Below are positions 43,680-57,170 of a stretch of 64,000 nt of DNA, piece after piece; position 1 is the stretch's first letter, and each line of letters begins with the position of its first letter. This DNA comes from Zoroaster sp. YZ-2022 (lineage: Eukaryota; Echinodermata; Asteroidea; Forcipulatida; Zoroasteridae), in NCBI GenBank assembly GCA_029582265.1, contig JAQQFT010000023.1, positions 3,373,071 to 3,437,070 of the forward strand, read 5' to 3'. Position numbers and translations under genes: made by a program. Below the pieces are notes generated by a model. The model was given only the letters and a program-made list of their open reading frames with translations, did no database searches and was not told where the DNA came from.

Positions 43680-45900
43680 TTGTAATAATGTGTGTTGGTT
43701 TTGAGAAGAACGATAGTTTGACAACCGACATTTCGATCAATATAATACCCAGATTGTCTTAAGGATCACATATTTAATTCTTCTCAGCAACAAAATCTAA
43801 GTATATTTTAAGATGGTGTGCATTTTAAGATGAAATGCAATAAATAGTATTATTTTGGTGCATTATTTTGAATGTTACATTTATTAAATTGGCTCTTATT
43901 GTAATCATGAACATAACGTATTATAATGTAATCCGTGCCCTTGATTTGTTTTACTTACAAAAATTTAAGTTGCTAAGATCAACGAAGGTCCCAGGACGTA
44001 GTTGATTGATTTCATTAAAGCCAAAGACCTATGTTAAATAAGCAGGAAAAGTAAGTAAAATAGATGCGTAGATATCTCAAACTTTATGTATTATTATCAA
44101 ATTAAAAATACACTGTACCTGGAGGATAACAATGTATACATCGCTTTAATTATAAAACGGTTAGCAAGTGCCACCATGCAGTGTGAAATGAAAATACTGT
44201 CAGATCTAGAGGGACATTGCCGCTTTATGTTATCATATCCTCATAAATTTACTTCAGGTTTAAACCATTTGTAAAATGATATAATTAACTGTACTAACAT
44301 GATGTCACCTCTGACATAGTGTAAAGGATTTAATTCAATAATTCCTTATAAACGGTATTATAAACTACAGTACATTAAGTAACAGGAATCCTTTGAATAG
44401 ACCAGCATTGAGGACACTCATACTTGCTCCTGATCCTGAAAGTGTACTAAGCATCGACAACAATATCATTATGATGGAGACTCACAGCTTGAATTTATAT
44501 TGAAAGGATTCACCACTGAGGCTTAACGGATGACAATTTCAATATTTATTTAAAATTAGTATTTATAAAAGCAATATTGTGTTCAATGCCTAAGAATACA
44601 GACAGACATACATACAGGCTCAGAAATGACATTTATCTAGCGAATAAATTTGAAAAATTTTGAAAACAGTATTTCTGTTTAAGTTTAAGATGTCCGCTAC
44701 AAATGTTTAAACGTTACTTTTCGAAAAGTTTGACCAACAATAAATGATTTATCAGTCATTATTTGGGTTTCGAGACGAGTATTGAACTGAAAAATCGAAT
44801 TGGCTTAAAATAGCATACATGATAAGTTTAATAACTTTATCTTTATTACACCAAATTGTTCAAATAGACGTAAATTTTAAATTATAAATATTAGTTGTAT
44901 CTACAGCTTTTCGTGATCTTCACGATGTTTTTAATCAGTTGTCCTGTTCCAACCTTTGTCAGAAACACATTTAGATCGCCGTTATCATCGTTGTAGTAAC
45001 TGCATTCATTAGGGCACGACCGATCTATATTAGAAAGAGAAACTATATCCTAACCACGCTTGCTGCCATCTTTGTCAGATTCCTGACTCAAGGCATTTAT
45101 CATAACACTAATTCTGGACACGTTTAAGTGCCAGCTATATTAGACCACCTCAGCTTGTTTTGATGCACTTGTTGGAAGAAAACAAAAGCCTATCTTAGTG
45201 ATGGTAAAGAACCTTCTCAAACATCTAAAGAATTTATTACACACTGTTGAGACTTTGTAGGCATAACATTTTAGTTTTGGGAAAGCAGAACACCTTACAG
45301 GGCAACTTATTAAATCTTGAATAAGTCTCACGCAGTTTTGACAAAATTTTCATAATCACGTGCTTTAACTTGTTGCCTGAGATGAACTTATCGCAACCTC
45401 GTTCCCAGGGCTTTTGAGCTACATTCCTGATCCCACTGTTCTCTTCCCTGTAACTTGGGACATTTCAATAATATCCACAAACACTTGCCATTAAATACGT
45501 TTATGAGTCTGATCACGGCTATTAAGAAGAGTGTGCTGCAGTAGGAGGCTGGGACTAGGCTAACCAACTTTCGAATCCTATATACGCACTACATTGATGT
45601 TGTGTGTGAGGCCTGACAAGCAGCCACTCATAACAGCTCCAGTTTTTGTGTTAAATAAGTGTTTTGTAGCTACAAGTTTGTCTTCATTTTATACTAGTGG
45701 ATTTTATTACACCTGGAATCTACGGGACGTTTTATGTGAGTATTGGTACATTTGTCTTCTTTATCAAGGAAAACTGCTGTATTTTTATGTTTGGTTGTAA
45801 GATTTTACTGTTTATTTATACATTTTGTTTTTCTTTTTTGGGAAACCCCCTATTTAGTTTTAAAACCCTTAGTTTGAGATTATAACCTGTGCTTGACCAT
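43680..45900. other. Spacer, no supported gene
   Basis: AT-rich intergenic sequence with only short unsupported open frames on both strands. Confidence 0.4.
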
Positions 45901-48679
45901 AAGCCTTTGGATCAATTTTGTGATCAGACAATGAGGTTACATCCTGTTTATTTTATTTTTGCATTGGACCATTGTGTCTCAATGATTCACTTTAGAAAAA
46001 CAATCCCCTGTCATTTGTTAAAAAAAAATCCCATTTAAACGGGTTTCCAACCATTTATGAACATCCATTTTCACCTGGAACCTTTTCTTTAAAAAACCCC
46101 AAACCCTGACCTGAAACACTGATCAACACCCCCAGAAACCCACTCAGTCCAAAAATTTCCCAGCCGCAATGAACATCAATTTTTTCCCATGTATGATGCA
46201 TCTCTATTCAGATTAGCAATTGAACTGTTTTGGGGAAATTTTTCCAATCAACCCAAACATACCGCCGCAACACAGAGGTAAAAAGGGGTGGGTAAAATGG
46301 ACAGAAACAACTACACCCGGCCTGACCAACCCCAACAGTGAACAACCACATCAACAAGCGACTTTGGGCATAACTTCAACCCAATTTTTCATGAAGTCTA
46401 AACTTCAGCTCTGTGTCTTGAACAAACCAAATGTAACAAACGGATAAATTTCGTTGACTTTTTTTTCAAAACAATTTGGATCTTGTTGCAATACCCGAAA
46501 ATTTTTTAAAAAACCGATGATGATTACACCCCGAGTCACCCCGCTGGCTCCCTTCCATCATTTTCCCCAGACCGATTGGGGGAGGGGGTTACTTTAGGTC
46601 CAGTTTATCTGTGAGAAAATTTTAAAATTGACACCTCATTTGAATCTCGCATGCTGAGGAAATGAACCCCTTAATCTTTGGGGTTTTGTTTTTATATACG
46701 ACCAGAAAGGGATGTTGATGGAAAATTTTAAATTTCCATTTTTCCCAGAATTTGAAAAAATTAATTGGGGATTATCTCCACCCACGACATTTTTTTAACC
46801 CGGAATATTAAATTCATATAGGGAATCATTTAAAAAATTTATGCAAACCAGTTTAAAGATCTGTCGTCATGGACTTCCCCACACATCACCCACCGATTTA
46901 GTCTTCCCCATGAAAACGGGGAAAAAATTTTTACCCCTCATCTCAGATAAACTATCCATCATGGCTTATCTGATCATTTGCAATCATGGCAGATAGAACC
47001 TTAAAACCCCCATACCTACCTTTTCTGTAACTCCCGCCACGGGAAAATGTAAAATCCAAGATTTTTTCATGATAAACCAACTGGAAAAAAATTTTAAGAT
47101 GGTGAGCTGATCTTTTTCCAACTTTTGAACTACAAACCAAATCTGAACCTTAATCGGTGGGGGGAAAACCGCCGTCAACTTGAGCGAAAACGGGGGACAA
47201 GGGGAAAGGAGTACATCGGCAAGAATACTGTAACGAAGGGTTTATTATGAAGAACATGTTTAACCAGGCAAAATAGTACTACTCACTTTGGAAGGGTCAT
47301 GATCAGAAAACTTTTAACATTGTTGAAAACCCTTTAAAACCCCAAAACCCAGTGCTCACACATACCCGATCAGCCCTTTGAAATGAAATTTTAAACTTTT
47401 TTGTCACAAAATTTTAAAATATCCGTCGTTTTTTCCCCCAGTCCCATTTACAAAAACACGCCACGAAGGGGATCCTTTCAGACTGTCTAGTTATCACTAG
47501 TGTTAGGGAAATCAAAAAACCACGAAATCGCCAAAAATCAAACTTGATCCAGCCCCAATTTTTAATAAAAAAAATAATGTGTTTGCAAGTACATCACAAT
47601 TTTTGTAACAGATCTCTTCCCGGGTTTCCCCATAGCCAGAAGGTTGCCATGTTAAACCACCCTGAAGAAACTATTGGGCAAGGAAGTTTTAAGAATTTTC
47701 CGACCGGTAGGAATTTAAAATACCTTGGAAAACAATCGAGGAATTGTTTCATCACGGATCTCTTTTACCACAAAGAAAAACTGTGAAAATTTCAATCGGC
47801 CATAAACCATTTATGGGAAGGAACTGCTCTTCCCGCGTCAACAATGACATTTTACTGCCATGGGTGATGGAAAATCACTGCATTAGTTTTGTTAGACTTA
47901 TGCTTTTTAAAGTATCAAAACCTTCTCTCCCGCCTTTAATATCATCTTTGAATACAAACAGCCCCGATTGGGGAAGTCCACCTTTAAATAGGCCCCATGT
48001 TTTTTTTTCCCCCAACTCTGAGCCTGTTATTTGACTATTCTGTACCCAAAGGTTCGTGTCCCATGGTTTATGTTTTACCTTTCCAGTTCGGGTATATTTT
48101 GGAATTTAAAATTTTCATGTTACGCTATAAACGCACATTTCAAATCTTCTCAAGAACCCGCGATTCGTTGGGTTTCAAGTGGGGAAATGTATTTAAAGAT
48201 CTGTTGATGAAAAACTCTTGAAAATTTAATGGGGAAATTTGTTTTGTGGAATTTTGTTTTTTTATTTTTTGGGGAATAACCCCTCCCCCAATTAAATTTC
48301 TAAAGCCCCTTCCAAAAATTTATTACCAAAAAATTTTGGTGGAAACCCCCAAAAAAGGGAAAAAAAACCCCCCGAAAAAACCCACCCCCCCTAAAATTTT
48401 TTAAAAAAAATTGTTTAATTTTTTTTAAAATTGGGCTGACCCCCAAGAAGAAACCAAATTTTTTTTTTAAAACCAAATTAGGCCCCCCCGAAAAAGGGAA
48501 ACCCAAATTTTAAAAAAGGAACTGGGGGGGATAGGTTTAAAAACCCTCATATTTTACAGGGTACTTTTATGAAAACAAATAATAAGCAAAGTTTCTTTTA
48601 AAAAAAATTTTCTAATGCCCCTGACAAAAAAAGGGAAACCATTTTTTGTAATTAAACAAAATTTTAAATTAGTTTTTTT
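45901..48679. other. Probable low-quality assembly sequence
   Basis: From about 46.0 kb the sequence is dominated by short homopolymers (AAAA, CCCC, GGGG, TTTT) in implausible combinations, peaking at 48240-48560. This looks like uncorrected long-read consensus rather than biology. No gene can be called. Frames here are unreliable. Confidence 0.6.
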
Positions 48680-51600
48680 CTCTTTTTCTTCTTCTCCCCC
48701 TCGAGTTCAAAAAAAAATACTTTTAAACTTCACATGAACTTTTAAACTTTATATACTTTTAACAAAAAGATGAAACAAAATTTGCGTCATGATTAGGTCA
48801 TAGAATCGAATTAATTTCAAAAATTTATTATTTAAAAAAATTCCCAAACCACAAAAGGTAAATTTAAAAAATTTTTTAATTTTCAGATGTTAATTGTCAA
48901 AAAATTTTAAAGGGGACCCTATTTTGACCTTTTCTTCCGTCCAAACCGGAAGGGAAAATTTTTATTTAAAAATCTATCTCAACAAAAACAGAAGGAAACA
49001 AATTTTTAAATTGTACAGATCGTTAATTGTCAAAAATTTTAAAAAAAACCCCCAATTGACCTTACCCCTTTCCAAACCGGGAAAAAGTTTAATATTTAAA
49101 AAAAACATATTCAAAACCACAAGATAAATTAGTTTAAATTGTTAGATTGTTAATTGTCGAAAATATTTTTATTAAAAGGGGACCCAATTTTACCATTTGT
49201 CCAAACTAAGTCAAAAATATTTAAAAACATATCTGAACAACCCAAGAGGTAAACCAATTTTTTTTAAATTTAAGATCGTTAATTGTCAAAAAAAATTAAG
49301 AAAAGATAATTGACCTTTCCCGTCCAAAAGGGAAATCAAAATTAATATTTAAAAAAAAATTCAACAACCACAAGAGGTAAATTCACAATTTTTGTACCAT
49401 TGTACAGCTCGTTGATTGTCAAAAATATTTACAAAAAGATGCCCTAATTTGACCTTCTTCCTGTCCAAACCGGAAGTAAAAATTTTAATATTTAAAAATC
49501 ATATCTAACAACCACAAGAGGTAAATTGACATTTTGCACCATTGTATAGATTTTTAAATTTGTCGAAACATATTTACAAAAGGTGACCCTATGCCCTTAC
49601 TTTCCTGTCCAAACCGAAGTAAAATTTTAAATATTTAAAAAATCATATCTGAAAAACCCACAAGAGGTAAATTCACAATTTTGTACCATTGTACAGATCG
49701 TTAATTGTCAAAATATTTACTAAAAGATGACCCAATTTGATTTTCTGTCCAAACCGAAGTCAAAGTTTAATATTTAAAAAATTATGTCAACAACCACAAG
49801 AGGTAAATTGAAATTTTTGCACCATTGTATAGATTGTTAATTGTCGAAACACGTTTACAAAAAGATGACCTAATTTGCCCTTACTTCCTGTCCAAACCGA
49901 AGTCAAATTAATTTTAAAAATAAATCATATCTCAACAACCACAAGAGGTAAATTCACAGTTTTTGCACCATTGTACAGATTGTTAATTGTCAAAAGTATT
50001 TAAAAAAACATGACTCAATTTGACCTTTATTTCCGGGTCGAAACTGGAAGTCAAAGTTTAATATTAAAAAATCATCCACCAGAGGTAATTCACAATGTTT
50101 ACATATTGTACAGATTGTTCATTGTCAAAACAATTTTACACAAAGGTGACATTTGACCTTTTTTTCCCTGCCCAAAACCCGGAAGTCAAAGTTTAATTTT
50201 TAAAAAAATCATACCTCAACAACCAAAGTGAAAATTCACATTTTTCACTATTGTATAGATTGTTAATTGTCAAATATATTTACACAAAGGACCCAATTTG
50301 CCCTTTTCTTCCGCCCAAAAACCCGGGAAGTCAAAGTTATATAAATAATTTCTAAATTCAGTATTGTATTGTATTCAAAAACATCTCCGAGAACTTAACA
50401 AGACGTTAACGTTTTCCTTTCCCCAACACTTCGAATTGATGACGTCATTTTAACTTCAACCGAACACCTGTTTTTGTTGGGAAAAAAACTTATATCTAAT
50501 TTTTAGGTGTTCATGAAACGAAACAACTATTGTTTTTGTTCGTTTTTTTTTTCTCTTCTTCTCCCCATAGATTGTCTACAAAACAATCTTGCAAACTTAA
50601 ATGAACTTGAAACTTGGCATTACTTGAACTAAACGTAGATGAAACAAAATTTGGACGTCATGATTAGGCTCAGATATCAATTACGATAATTCAAAGTTTA
50701 ATATTTAAAAAATCATATCTCAACAACCAAAAGAGGTAATTCAATTTTTTAAAATTATTGTACAGATCGTTAATTGTAAAAAAATATTTACTAAAAGGAC
50801 CCAAATTTTTGACCTTGGGTTCCTGTCCAAACCGGAAGTCAATTTAATATTTAAAAATCATATCTCAACAACCAAAGAGGTAATTAAAAATTTTGTGTAA
50901 CATTGTAAAATCGTTAATTGTAAAAAATATTTACAAAAAGGTGACATTTGACCTTTCTGTCCAAACGAAGTCAAATTTTAAATATTTAAAAAAATATTCT
51001 CAAAAACCCAAAGAGAAATTCACAATGTTTGTACCATTGACAGCCCGTTAATTGTCAAAAATATTTAAAAAGATGCCCCAATTTGACCTTACTCTGTCCA
51101 AACCGGAGTCAATTTAATATTTAAAAATCATATCTCAACAACCGCAAAGGTAAATTCACATTTTTTGCACCATTGTAGATTGTTAATTGTCAAAATATTT
51201 ACACAAAAGGTACCTAATTTGATTACTTCCTGTCCAAACGGGAAGTCAAAGTTTAATTTTTAAAAAAATAAATCTCAACAACCAAGATTAAATTGAATTT
51301 TTTTGGGCCCCATTGTATAGATTGTTAATTGTCAAACATTATTCAAAAGATGACCCAAATTGCCCAATTCCTGTCCAAACCGGAAGTCAAGTTTAATTTT
51401 TAAAAAAATCATATCTCAACAACCACAAGAGGTAATTCACAGTTTTTGGGGGCCATTGTATAGATTGTTAATTGTCGAAACATATTTACACAAAGATGAG
51501 CCCACTTGACCTTTCCTTCCAAACTGGAAGTCAAATTTTAATATTAAAAAAATCATATCTAAACAACCCAAGAGGTAATCAGTTTTGCCATTGTACAGAT

Positions 51601-53345
51601 TGTTAATTGTCAAAGTATTTACAAACATGACACAATTTGTCCTTACTTCCGTAAAACCCGAAGTCAACGTTTAATATTAATAAAATCATATCTCAAAAAC
51701 CCACTAGGGGTAAATTCAAAATTTTTTCCACCATTGTATAGATTGTTAATTCGAACATATTTACAAAGTGACCCTAATTTGACCTTTCTTCCTGTCCAAA
51801 CCGAAGTCAAAGTTTAATATTAAAATAATTTCTAAATTCAGTATTGTATTGTATTCAAATAAACTTCTCATGAGAACTTAACAGACGTTAACATTTGATT
51901 TTTCCCCAACACTTCGAATTGATGGTCATCTTTTTAACTTAACTGGACACCTATTTTTTGTTGTGACAAAACTATATCTAGTTTTTTTTCTTCTTTTCCG
52001 GATAGATTGTCTAAAAACATATTTGCAAACTTCACATGAACTTGAAACTTGGCATATACTTAGAACTTAACACGTAGATGAAACAAAATTTTGACCAGAA
52101 TTTGACGTCATGATGTTCATCAGATATCGAATTACGATAAATCAAAGTTTAATATTTAAAAATCATATCTCAACAACCACAAGGGTAAATTCAAATTTTT
52201 GTAGCATTGTACAGATCGTTAATTGTCAAAAATATTTAAAAAAAGATGACCCACTTGACCTTACTTCCTGTTCAAACCGGAAGTCAAAGTTTAATATTAA
52301 AAAATCATATCTCAACAACCCAAGAGGTAAATTGACATTTTTCCACCATTGTATAGATTGTTAATTGTCAAAAATATTTACAAAAGGACTTAAATTGCCC
52401 TTTTACTTCCTGTCCAAACCGGAAGTCAAAGTTTAATATTTTATAAAATCATATCTCAAAAAACCACAAGCGAAATTGACATTTTCTGCACCATTGTAGA
52501 TCGTTAAATTGTAAAAAAAAATTACTAAAAGATACCTAATTTGACTTTACCTGTCCAAACCGAAGTCAAAGTTTAATATTTAAAAACCCTATGTCAAAAA
52601 ACAAAAGAGGTAAATTGACATTTTTTGCACATTGTATAAATTGTTAATTGTGGGAAACACGTTTACACAAAAGATGACCCTAATTTGACCTTATTTCTCC
52701 CCAAACCGGAAGTCAATTTAATATTACAAAAATCATATCTCAACAACCATAAGAGGTAATTCTAGTTTTGCACCATTGTATAGATTGTTAATTGTCAAAA
52801 GTATTTACAAAACATGACCCCAATTTGACCTTTTACTTCCGTCCAAACGGGAAGTCAAAATTTAAAATCATCCAAGAGGTAAATTCACAATGTTTACACC
52901 ATTGTACAGATCGTTAATTGTCAAACAATTTTACACAAGGTGACCCCAATTTGACCTTTACTTCCTGTCCAAACCGAAGTCAAAGTTTAATATTTTATAA
53001 AATCATATCTCAACACCAAAGAGGTAATTGACATTTTCTGCACCATTGTATATATTAATTGTCAAAAATATTTACACAAGGTGCCCATTGACCTTACTTC
53101 CATCCAAACGGGTCATTTATATTTAAAAAATCATCAACAACGGAAGAGGTAATTAAATTTTGACCATTAAGATCTTATTGTAAAATATTTACGGTGACCC
53201 ATTGACCTTACTTCCTGTCCAAACCGGAAGAAGTTTAATATTAAAAATCATCCACAAGAGGTAATTCACAATTTTTGCACCATTGAAACAGATCGTTAAA
53301 AATTTTTTTAAAGGTTAACCTAATTTGACCTATATTTCCTCCCGA
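48680..53345. repeat. AT-rich satellite, about 140-bp unit, higher-order arrangement
   Basis: About 30 copies of a 130-146 bp unit contain, in order, AAGTTTAATATTTAAAAA, ATCATATCTCAACAACCACA, AGAGGTAAATTCACA, ACCATTGTACAGATCGTTAA, TTGTCAAAAATATTTACA and TTTGACCTTACTTCCTGTCC with AAACCGGAAGTCAA. Three related non-unit blocks separate runs of units, at about 48660-48880, 50340-50700 and 51830-52140. The two larger ones share CACTTCGAATTGATG, and all share a CTTGAAACTT- and GATGAAACAAAATTT-type stretch. This gives a higher-order period of roughly 1.5-1.9 kb. Numerous small indels probably come from poor polishing. Confidence 0.85.
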
Positions 53346-54714
53346 ACACCTAGTGTTTGTCAATACACTCACAATCTCTAGTTATTATTATTATTTTTAA
53401 ATACAGTAGATATATAGGCTATGTCATAATTTGGCATTCTTTCTCAACATAAAAACATTTGACGTTTTAACCCTATCAAACCTGAGTTTTTTTCGTTCAT
53501 AGACCGGGATGAGGGGCTCAGGGTCCCTCCGTATTTTCTGTATTTTTCAGCCGATTTTCAGAACCTTCGTAGACATTTCGGTTTGACAGCCCCATCGAAT
53601 GGGGCCCAAAGAGGCCATCAAACATTTGGTACTTTTAACAAAAAATTGAAAATCTGTTGAACCTGTTCAAAATAACGGATGCATGGTAACCACGAACACC
53701 ATCATCATAGATTTTTACTCATTTTAGCTTGATGGGATATAGGTTTAAATGCCCCGCCTGAGTAGCAAAAAAGCACTTAGAGTCATAATCGCCAAGTGGG
53801 AGCTTTTTCAGAGAAAATCCTAGTCGTCAATCCTATTTGATTATGCGTACACGTAGATAATTTTTTTAATAAAATAAAATAAATCCCCAGGATGTGAACC
53901 AGGTCAGAGGGACAGCAGGTCAACTGAGCCACAAGACTTGAAACATTAGAAAGTTAGATATGGTCATAAAACCCTTTTCTTGAAATCAGATAAAAATCTA
54001 ATCGATTGGTCCGTACCAAACTCAACATATAAGCAAATTGTATCCAAATCCGGACACAAACACAAAAACACACACACAACCTTATGGATCGGGTTTGTGG
54101 GAAAGTACCACCATTGCCTTTAAATTCCTTGTGGGCACGAAACAAAGAAACAAAGACCGACCTGGGGGTACCATTGTCCCATTCAGAGTGGCCTCTGTCC
54201 CCCACCGCTCACAGGGTCCCCCACACGCCCAGGGGTCGCCCACTTTTGGTCCCCCACGTCGGCGGGAGGTAATAATTTAATATTACTATGAATAAACAAA
54301 TTTAAGATTTCATTCCCTCGAAACAGTAATTAAACTGGTTTTGTATATTTGTTTGTTGAACCAATCAACATTGCGGAAAATCCTTTACCATGTTCTAGTG
54401 GGTGAAAACGAGGTAACCGCCTCTCAACAAATAGAAAGGGAAATTTTATGCGCGAGTTGTTTATCATAAGTGTATGTCCTCAATTTTTTCGAAAACAAAG
54501 ATTTGGGGCCCCATTCATTTGATGGATTGTGTAAAATGGCCCACTATCATAACCTGGGATCCTTGACCCAACTGTGAGTATTTTGGATACACTAGGCCCC
54601 GAAAAAGTGGCCCCAATTTGATTCAAGCGAAGGCCTTTTTTCCCAAAAATGGCTGTTTTTCAGTGAGTTTCACACTGTAGAGGGTGGTTTCATTGGGAGG
54701 ATAACTCACGGAAA
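53346..54714. other. Spacer with one tRNA-like fragment
   Basis: Apart from the tRNA-like fragment at 53880-53946, no gene is supported. Two overlapping plus-strand open frames at 54038-54280 have proline-rich composition from a CCCAC-rich patch and lack any family signature. Confidence 0.35.
53880..53946 (-). repeat. Decayed tRNA-derived SINE head
   Basis: On the minus strand, TGTGGCTCAGTTGACC (A-box-like) is followed by CTGGTTCACATCCTGG (B-box-like) and then by an ATTT-rich tail (TTTATTTTATTTTATT). The A-to-B distance is shorter than in a full tRNA. This looks like a retroposed tRNA-like fragment. Confidence 0.35.
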
Positions 54715-55306
54715 CCAGGGCCGAATTCATAAAGCTTGTTAAGTGGCAATTCAAAGTGGCCCTAGTTGACACCCAGTTCGTTAGAACCCAATTGATATTC
54801 ATAAACTTGCTGCTTAGGTGGTTGTTGTTGGTTGCCAACGCAGAGTTGGGGGTGTCTAAGTCACAGTTGGCAACAAATCATTTTTTAAGACATCGAGCAG
54901 CAAACATGGCGAGACGTATACTTGAGCTTGCACAACTAAACCGTGCAATCCCAGAGAACGTGTTTTCAGAGACAGACGAAACCCCATTGACATCTTTAAT
55001 GATGACGAATTGGGAAAAGGTACAGATTTTCACGCAGGGATCTCTCTATTTGACCCATCTTGGTCTTGCCAGTCCAAACAAAAACCCATACCCTATTGAA
55101 ATGCAAATTGCCATTCACCCATTTTGTGGTTTCCGGAACTGCCAAACGTCCTAGCCCTGCTAGAAATATCTACTGGCAACATGGCAACATTCTTAGAAAG
55201 GTTTTATGAATATAAAATTAGTTGGTAACCGGAGCAGGAAACTTGGATTTAGCAGGCGTTAAGGCCTAGTTGGTGCTGTTACAGGCGTTTATGAATACGG
55301 CACTGG
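54715..55306. mobile_element. PIF/Harbinger deletion derivative, about 590 bp
   Basis: The terminal inverted repeats are CCAGGGCCGAATTCATAAA (54715-54733) and the complement of TTTATGAATACGGCACTGG (55288-55306). The GGCCGTATTCATAAA-type end is typical of Harbinger elements. The interior keeps the start of a transposase gene and has lost the rest. I could not define the 3-bp target duplication. Confidence 0.7.
54906..55154 (+). pseudogene. Harbinger transposase N-terminus (HARBI1-like), truncated
   Basis: The ATG at 54906 opens MARRILELAQLNRAIPENVF, followed by a region with YLTHLGL and NPYPIEMQIAI before a stop at 55152-55154. PIF/Harbinger transposases share such an N-terminal part: an RxxR-type helix, an Arg-rich entry to the domain, a Y-L-T-x-L block, and a P-I/V-E-x-Q-I-L-x-A-L-R-F block. 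The catalytic DDE region is absent. Reading through the middle requires a frame change near 55000-55020. It is a non-functional leftover within the inverted repeats at 54715 and 55306. Confidence 0.6.
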
Positions 55307-57170
55307 ACTTTAGACAGTAAAGAGATAAAATAAAAGTTATATATCAATAAATATTTTTCTTTTTGGTTTTTAAAACATCCATAGAGATACCAACCCTGGA
55401 CCAAACGATTTCACCTGAGCACCATATCGAGAGTAGCCAGTTCCGCCACACAACGGCTGCACCCCTGGTATCCCAATCATCACATACAGCGCCCCACTCT
55501 CCATTGTGAAAAACCCTCCACCCTTCCGTGCCTCTTCACATCCATACGCTGTACCCACGATCTCACAGTATAATAGAGAAAAAGGGTACACCTAAGTTCC
55601 ACCTGCACTGGAATAAGCACACCTCTTTGACGCATCAAATTAGCGTATAACCTGAACTCATGTTTCAAAGGACAACATTTTAGACGTCGCATCAAACGCG
55701 GTGAATTTCGTTACTCAACACTCGAAAGGATTATGATTACCATAGATTACCACACCACGTTAGATGTTTTGTTTTATATCTTGATTAAAACAGTTTTGCC
55801 ACATTTCCACATTGCCGAGTTTAGTCTCATCTAGCGGTTCCCAAGTTGCTTCTTGTTCCACCCAGAAAGGCACTTGGAGTAACTTGTTTAGATTAAAAAG
55901 ACCGTTTTCATGATCATGGGGAGCCCATATATATGACCTTCAAATCACCTGATCTGACCTTTATTTCCCGGTCCAAACAGGAAGTTCAAATTCAACACAC
56001 TCTAACGAAAATTTATTTTTTTTGAATATGAAATTGATATTGTTATAAAAAAAGATAATACACATTTGCAAAATATGATTTTGACATCAACCTTATCATA
56101 ATGTGCTCCAACATTTATATAAATTGTCAATTCATCCTACCCTTTTCTTTTTGTTTGATTAATTAATTTTAAAAACGGGAATGTCAAAGCAAGTTGAACA
56201 TTAAAAGATGCTTCCGCAATACGTAGATTATAAAAAGATAGGGAATAAAAAAGGGAGCAGAGAAAACGGGGAAGAAATATAAAATTCCCTTTACCAAAGT
56301 CCCTATAAAAGAAAATATTCATTAGAATTATAGGCAAGAATCCAGAGTATTATTCAACGGTTATGAACCATATTTAACCTATATTTAAAAATTGTACTCC
56401 CAGACTGGTCCAAAATGTAATAAAAGACGTGTACGTCAAAAAGTTTTATGTGCCTTTGTAAAAATTGATATTCTTGAAAACTGAAATTGTCTGAAATGTC
56501 TGATTTCGTTTTTATTATTGTGTGGAATTTGTTATACAAATAAGTTATTAGCTTTAGCATAGTTTGTTAGTTTTTTAACAATTTTTTAATCGATTTAAAA
56601 TAATGAGCGAATAATTATCTTCGAAACCCCAACAGAAGGGGGCCCAAGTTTTAGCCAGTCTCAAGAAGTATAAGTGTTCAATGGACTTAAGATATTTTAA
56701 TCGGTAGTAAAACAATTTAAACGTTTTAAATGAGACATACATAATCGTTGGATTTTCAATCGTTATTAATGAAATGATAGATACAATATCAAGGATATAT
56801 CATCCCTGATTGTAAACCAATACGAAAGGACGTCGATTTTAAAGAATTTTAAAAGGGCAAGCTGCCTCGAGATTGCTTGATTTAGTACAGCTAAATTTTC
56901 CTCTGTAATCCGTGATTCACATTCCTACTAACTTTTGATCATAGTTAAGGCTATGTACACCATCGGAAATTTTCCCAAAATATATTTGGTGAAATATTAA
57001 AGGCAGTGGGGGGATTATAAGAATTTTTTTTTTACCATTTCCTTTTAATCTAAAGGTTGATTTCATATAATGAGGCACTGGTACCAGTTTCTGAGTAAAT
57101 ATTTTTTCTAAACCACTGTCATCTTCGGAATGTTTTATTTATTTATTTTATTTTTTTTTTTTTTAAATTG
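55307..57170. other. Spacer with a diverged satellite copy
   Basis: Positions 55935-56125 hold one isolated diverged copy related to the 140-bp satellite (TGACCTTTATTTCCCGGTCC, AAACAGGAAGTTCAAATTCA). Minus-strand open frames at 55370-55695 have no recognisable family. Nothing else is supported. Confidence 0.4.

Noticed and set aside
48300..53345. Short open frames within 46-53 kb
   Set aside because: They fall in satellite or in sequence dominated by homopolymer errors and show no family signature.
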